Origin: Arenimonas donghaensis DSM 18148 = HO3-R19
Lineage (GTDB): Bacteria; Pseudomonadota; Gammaproteobacteria; Xanthomonadales; Xanthomonadaceae
Length of the DNA: 64,000 bases
Assembly (NCBI RefSeq): GCF_000743535.1
Contig: NZ_AVCJ01000051.1
Location: 62,001 to 126,000 of the forward strand
Direction of reading: 5' to 3'
Shown here: positions 61,899 through 64,000 of the stretch, in pieces
Layout of the letters: each line of letters begins with the position of its first letter
How positions within the stretch are numbered: the stretch's first letter is position 1
Notes under the pieces: generated by a model
Told to the model about the DNA's origin: nothing
Seen by the model: the letters and a program-made list of their open reading frames with translations, nothing else
Databases searched by the model: none
Program-made: the position numbers and the translations under genes

Positions 61899-62917
61899 AC
61901 GCCTTGCCCAGGGAGGCCATGGCGCCGCGGGACCAGCTGGGCCGCCCGCTGCACGACCTGCGGGTGTCGGTCATCGAGACCTGCAACTTCCGCTGCCCTT
62001 ATTGCATGCCCGCCGACAGCACCCCGCCCGGCGACACCCTGGGCCGCGCCGGCCGCCTGGACTTCGACGAAATCGAAACCGCCGTGCGCGCCTTCGCGCG
62101 CCTGGGGGTCAGCAAGCTGCGCCTGACCGGCGGCGAACCGCTGCTGCGCAAGGACCTGCCGGTGCTGGTCGCCCGGCTGGCGAAGGTGCCCGGCATCACC
62201 GACCTGGCGCTGACCACGAACGGCGCCCTGCTTGCCGGCCAGGCGCGGGCGCTGCGCGAAGCCGGCCTGCACCGGCTGACGGTCAGCCTCGACGCGCTCG
62301 ACGCGGCCTTGTTCCGCCAGCTCACCGGCGGCCGCGGCGAACTGGCCGACGTGCTCTACGGCATCGCCGCCGCCGAAGCCGCGGGCTTCGGATCGCTCAA
62401 GATCAATTGCGTCGTGCAGCGGGGCATCAACGAGTCGCAGGTGCTGCCCCTGGCCGGCCACTTCCGGCACACGCCGCACGTGCTGCGTTTCATCGAATTC
62501 ATGGACGTGGGCACCTGCAACCGCTGGCAGGAGGCAAGCGTGGTGTGCTCGCGCGAGCTGCGCGACCAGATCAACGCGACGTGGCCGCTGCAGCCGCTGC
62601 AGGCCGCCTATCGCGGCGAAGTGGCCAGGCGCCATGCCTACGCCGACGGCGCCGGCGAGGTGGGTTTCGTGAGTTCGGTGAGCGCGCCTTTCTGCGGCGA
62701 CTGCCACCGGGCGCGCCTCTCCGCCGACGGGCAGTTGTTCACCTGCCTGTTCGCGGGGCAGGGACGGCCCTTGCGCGAGATCATCGCCGCGGGTGAAGAC
62801 ACGCTGACGGCGCACCTGCGCGATGCCTGGCAGGCACGCGCCGACCGCTACAGCGAGCAGCGCACGTCCGGGCCCGGCTCGGGGCGGCGGATCGAAATGT
62901 ATTTCATAGGCGGCTGA
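61895..62917 (+). CDS. moaA: GTP 3',8-cyclase MoaA
   Basis: MoaA is a radical SAM enzyme that starts molybdopterin synthesis by cyclising GTP, before MoaC. The 340-residue protein has the radical SAM cluster motif [19 protein letters not shown], and the second cluster as [14 protein letters not shown] with a later TCLF cysteine, and it ends in GG. I start at the GTG at 61895, which overlaps the previous stop (GTGA); the ATG at 61919 is an alternative but sits only two bases after an AGGGAGG. moaC follows after one base. Confidence 0.94.
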   Translation: MNALPREAMAPRDQLGRPLHDLRVSVIETCNFRCPYCMPADSTPPGDTLGRAGRLDFDEIETAVRAFARLGVSKLRLTGGEPLLRKDLPVLVARLAKVPGITDLALTTNGALLAGQARALREAGLHRLTVSLDALDAALFRQLTGGRGELADVLYGIAAAEAAGFGSLKINCVVQRGINESQVLPLAGHFRHTPHVLRFIEFMDVGTCNRWQEASVVCSRELRDQINATWPLQPLQAAYRGEVARRHAYADGAGEVGFVSSVSAPFCGDCHRARLSADGQLFTCLFAGQGRPLREIIAAGEDTLTAHLRDAWQARADRYSEQRTSGPGSGRRIEMYFIGG

Positions 62918-62918
62918 C

Positions 62919-63407
62919 ATGGCGAAAGCGAAACTCACGCACGTGGACCCGGACGGCCGGCCGGCGATGGTGGACGTCACCGGCAAGGCGGTGACGGCGC
63001 GGGAGGCGGTGGCCGAATGCCGGGTGCGTTTCCCGGCGACGGTGGCGGCCAGCTTGCGCAAGGGCGGCATGAAGACCGCGAAGGGTGCGGTCATGGATAC
63101 GGCCATCATCGCCGGCACCATGGCGGTCAAGCGCACGCACGAGCTGGTGCCGTTCTGCCATCCGCTGCCGATCGAGGGCTGTCGTTTCGACATCGCCTGG
63201 CAGGCCGAGGCGGTGCTGCGCATCGAATGCGCGGTCCGCACCACGCATCGCACCGGCGTCGAGATGGAGGCGCTGACCGGCGCCACCGTGGCTGCACTGA
63301 CCGTCTACGACATGTGCAAGGCGCTCTCGCACGCCATCGTCATCGGCCCCGCGAAGCTGCTGGCCAAGCGCGGCGGCAAACGCGACATCGGCAAGGCGCG
63401 GGCATGA
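62919..63407 (+). CDS. moaC: Cyclic pyranopterin monophosphate synthase MoaC
   Basis: MoaC converts the MoaA product to cyclic pyranopterin monophosphate. The 162-residue protein has [18 protein letters not shown], the [17 protein letters not shown] block, the [13 protein letters not shown] active-site segment, and [20 protein letters not shown]. It starts one base after moaA and overlaps moaD by four bases, as part of moaACDE. Confidence 0.96.
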   Translation: MAKAKLTHVDPDGRPAMVDVTGKAVTAREAVAECRVRFPATVAASLRKGGMKTAKGAVMDTAIIAGTMAVKRTHELVPFCHPLPIEGCRFDIAWQAEAVLRIECAVRTTHRTGVEMEALTGATVAALTVYDMCKALSHAIVIGPAKLLAKRGGKRDIGKARA

Positions 63408-63640
63408 GCGTCACGGTGCTTTATTTCGCCAGCCTGCGGGACGCGGCGGCATGCAGCAGCGAAGTGGTGGATACGCCGGAGTCGCTCACGGCGCTCTATG
63501 CGTCCCTGCGCGCGCGCCACGGGTTCGGCCTCGCCCGCGACCGGCTGCGCGTGGCCATGGACGGTGAATTCGTTGCCTGGGACACGCCGCCGCGCGACGG
63601 CGCCGAGATCGCCTTTATCCCGCCGGTGTCGGGCGGATGA
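63404..63640 (+). CDS. moaD: Molybdopterin synthase sulfur carrier subunit MoaD
   Basis: MoaD is the ubiquitin-like sulfur carrier of molybdopterin synthase. The 78-residue protein starts [20 protein letters not shown] and ends IPPVSGG; the C-terminal GG is thiocarboxylated and inserts into MoaE. Its ATG overlaps the moaC stop, and its stop overlaps the moaE ATG. Confidence 0.94.
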   Translation: MSVTVLYFASLRDAAACSSEVVDTPESLTALYASLRARHGFGLARDRLRVAMDGEFVAWDTPPRDGAEIAFIPPVSGG

Positions 63641-64000
63641 AACGTTTTTCGCTCAGCGAGGTCGCCTTCGATCCGGCGCCGCTGCGCCAGCGACTGCTGT
63701 CGGCGCGGGCCGGTGCCTTCGCCAGCTTCGAAGGCTGGGTACGCGACCACAACGATGGCCGGGCGGTGCTCGGGCTTCGCTACGAGGCTTACGGGGTCCT
63801 GGCCGAAGCCGAGGGTGAACGGGTCCTGGCCCAGGCGCTGGCGCGCTTCGACATCGTCGACGCCGCCTGCGTGCACCGCACCGGCGAGCTCGCGCTGGGC
63901 GAGATGGCGGTCTGGGTCGGGGTCAGCGCCGGCCACCGCGGCCCGGCCTTCGAGGCCTGCCGCTGGATCATCGACGAGGTCAAATCCCGCGTGCCGATCT
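63637..64000 (+). CDS. moaE: Molybdopterin synthase catalytic subunit MoaE (3' end outside window)
   Basis: MoaE builds the dithiolene of molybdopterin with MoaD. About 121 residues are visible with no stop before the window ends. Family blocks are FASFEGWVRDHNDGRAV, LGLRYEAYG, VHRTGELALGEMAVWVGVS and GHRGPAFEACRWIIDEVKSRVPI, the last containing the catalytic lysine region. The ATG at 63637 overlaps the moaD stop. Roughly 25-30 residues are missing. Confidence 0.93.
   Translation, partial: MKRFSLSEVAFDPAPLRQRLLSARAGAFASFEGWVRDHNDGRAVLGLRYEAYGVLAEAEGERVLAQALARFDIVDAACVHRTGELALGEMAVWVGVSAGHRGPAFEACRWIIDEVKSRVPI

Overview
The window is a contiguous, GC-rich piece of a bacterial chromosome that reads as Gammaproteobacteria, most likely Lysobacteraceae/Xanthomonadaceae (Lysobacter/Luteimonas/Arenimonas-like). 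This rests on Xanthomonas-type linkages: lexA directly upstream of recA-recX-alaS-csrA with a TTAG-N11-CTAA type operator, a second lexA heading an imuA-imuB-dnaE2 cassette, kdkA next to a family-9 glycosyltransferase, and a short gtgggaggg-acttca-gtccc palindrome of a kind common in that family. The genus is inference. Genes are packed, usually with 1-100 bp gaps or 4-bp ATGA/GTGA overlaps, and no gene-free stretch exceeds 300 bp apart from the tRNA cluster. I see no prophage, insertion sequence, CRISPR array or rRNA.

Layout. 1-6733: murJ (5' truncated), ribF, ileS, lspA, ispH, then tRNA-Thr(CGT). 6875-10564: accessory genes (FkbM methyltransferase, secreted six-Cys protein, glutaredoxin-MauE membrane protein, SRAP protein, DUF488 protein). 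10593-16331 (minus): SOS mutagenesis cassette lexA-imuA-imuB-dnaE2. 16479-24538: radA, an unknown protein, ypjD, ffh, the rpsP-rimM-trmD-rplS operon, an esterase-like protein and hslR. 24540-30132: an Lrp/AsnC regulator divergent from a methionine gamma-lyase-like enzyme, mutS, and an orphan BlaR1-type sensor with BlaI-type operators. 30264-36305: pncC-lexA-recA-recX-alaS-csrA. 36361-37384: seven tRNAs. 37473-46093: tig-clpP-clpX-lon-hupB, tRNA-Val, tRNA-Asp, ppiD. 46176-50950: fabI, mltD, gloB, a YafS-like methyltransferase, rnhA, dnaQ. 50972-58635: Ser/Thr kinase, PP2C phosphatase, Ig-like autotransporter and a secreted SEL1/caspase-like protein. 58706-64000: tRNA-Ser(CGA), a small conserved protein, a family-9 glycosyltransferase, kdkA, an MBL-fold hydrolase and moaACDE (moaE runs off the end).

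How genes work together. The core blocks serve envelope assembly (MurJ, LspA, PpiD, MltD), translation and its maturation, protein quality control (trigger factor, ClpXP, Lon with a clear sigma-32-type promoter), DNA repair under two LexA proteins that appear to use two unrelated operators, and molybdopterin synthesis. The less ordinary parts are the kinase/phosphatase/autotransporter/caspase cluster with a dyad-symmetric divergent promoter, the BlaR1-TonB sensor whose BlaI operators are present while blaI is not, the glutaredoxin-MauE gene beside a secreted cysteine-rich protein, and a recurrent -10-like hexamer placed 6-8 nt before start codons, suggesting leaderless transcription.
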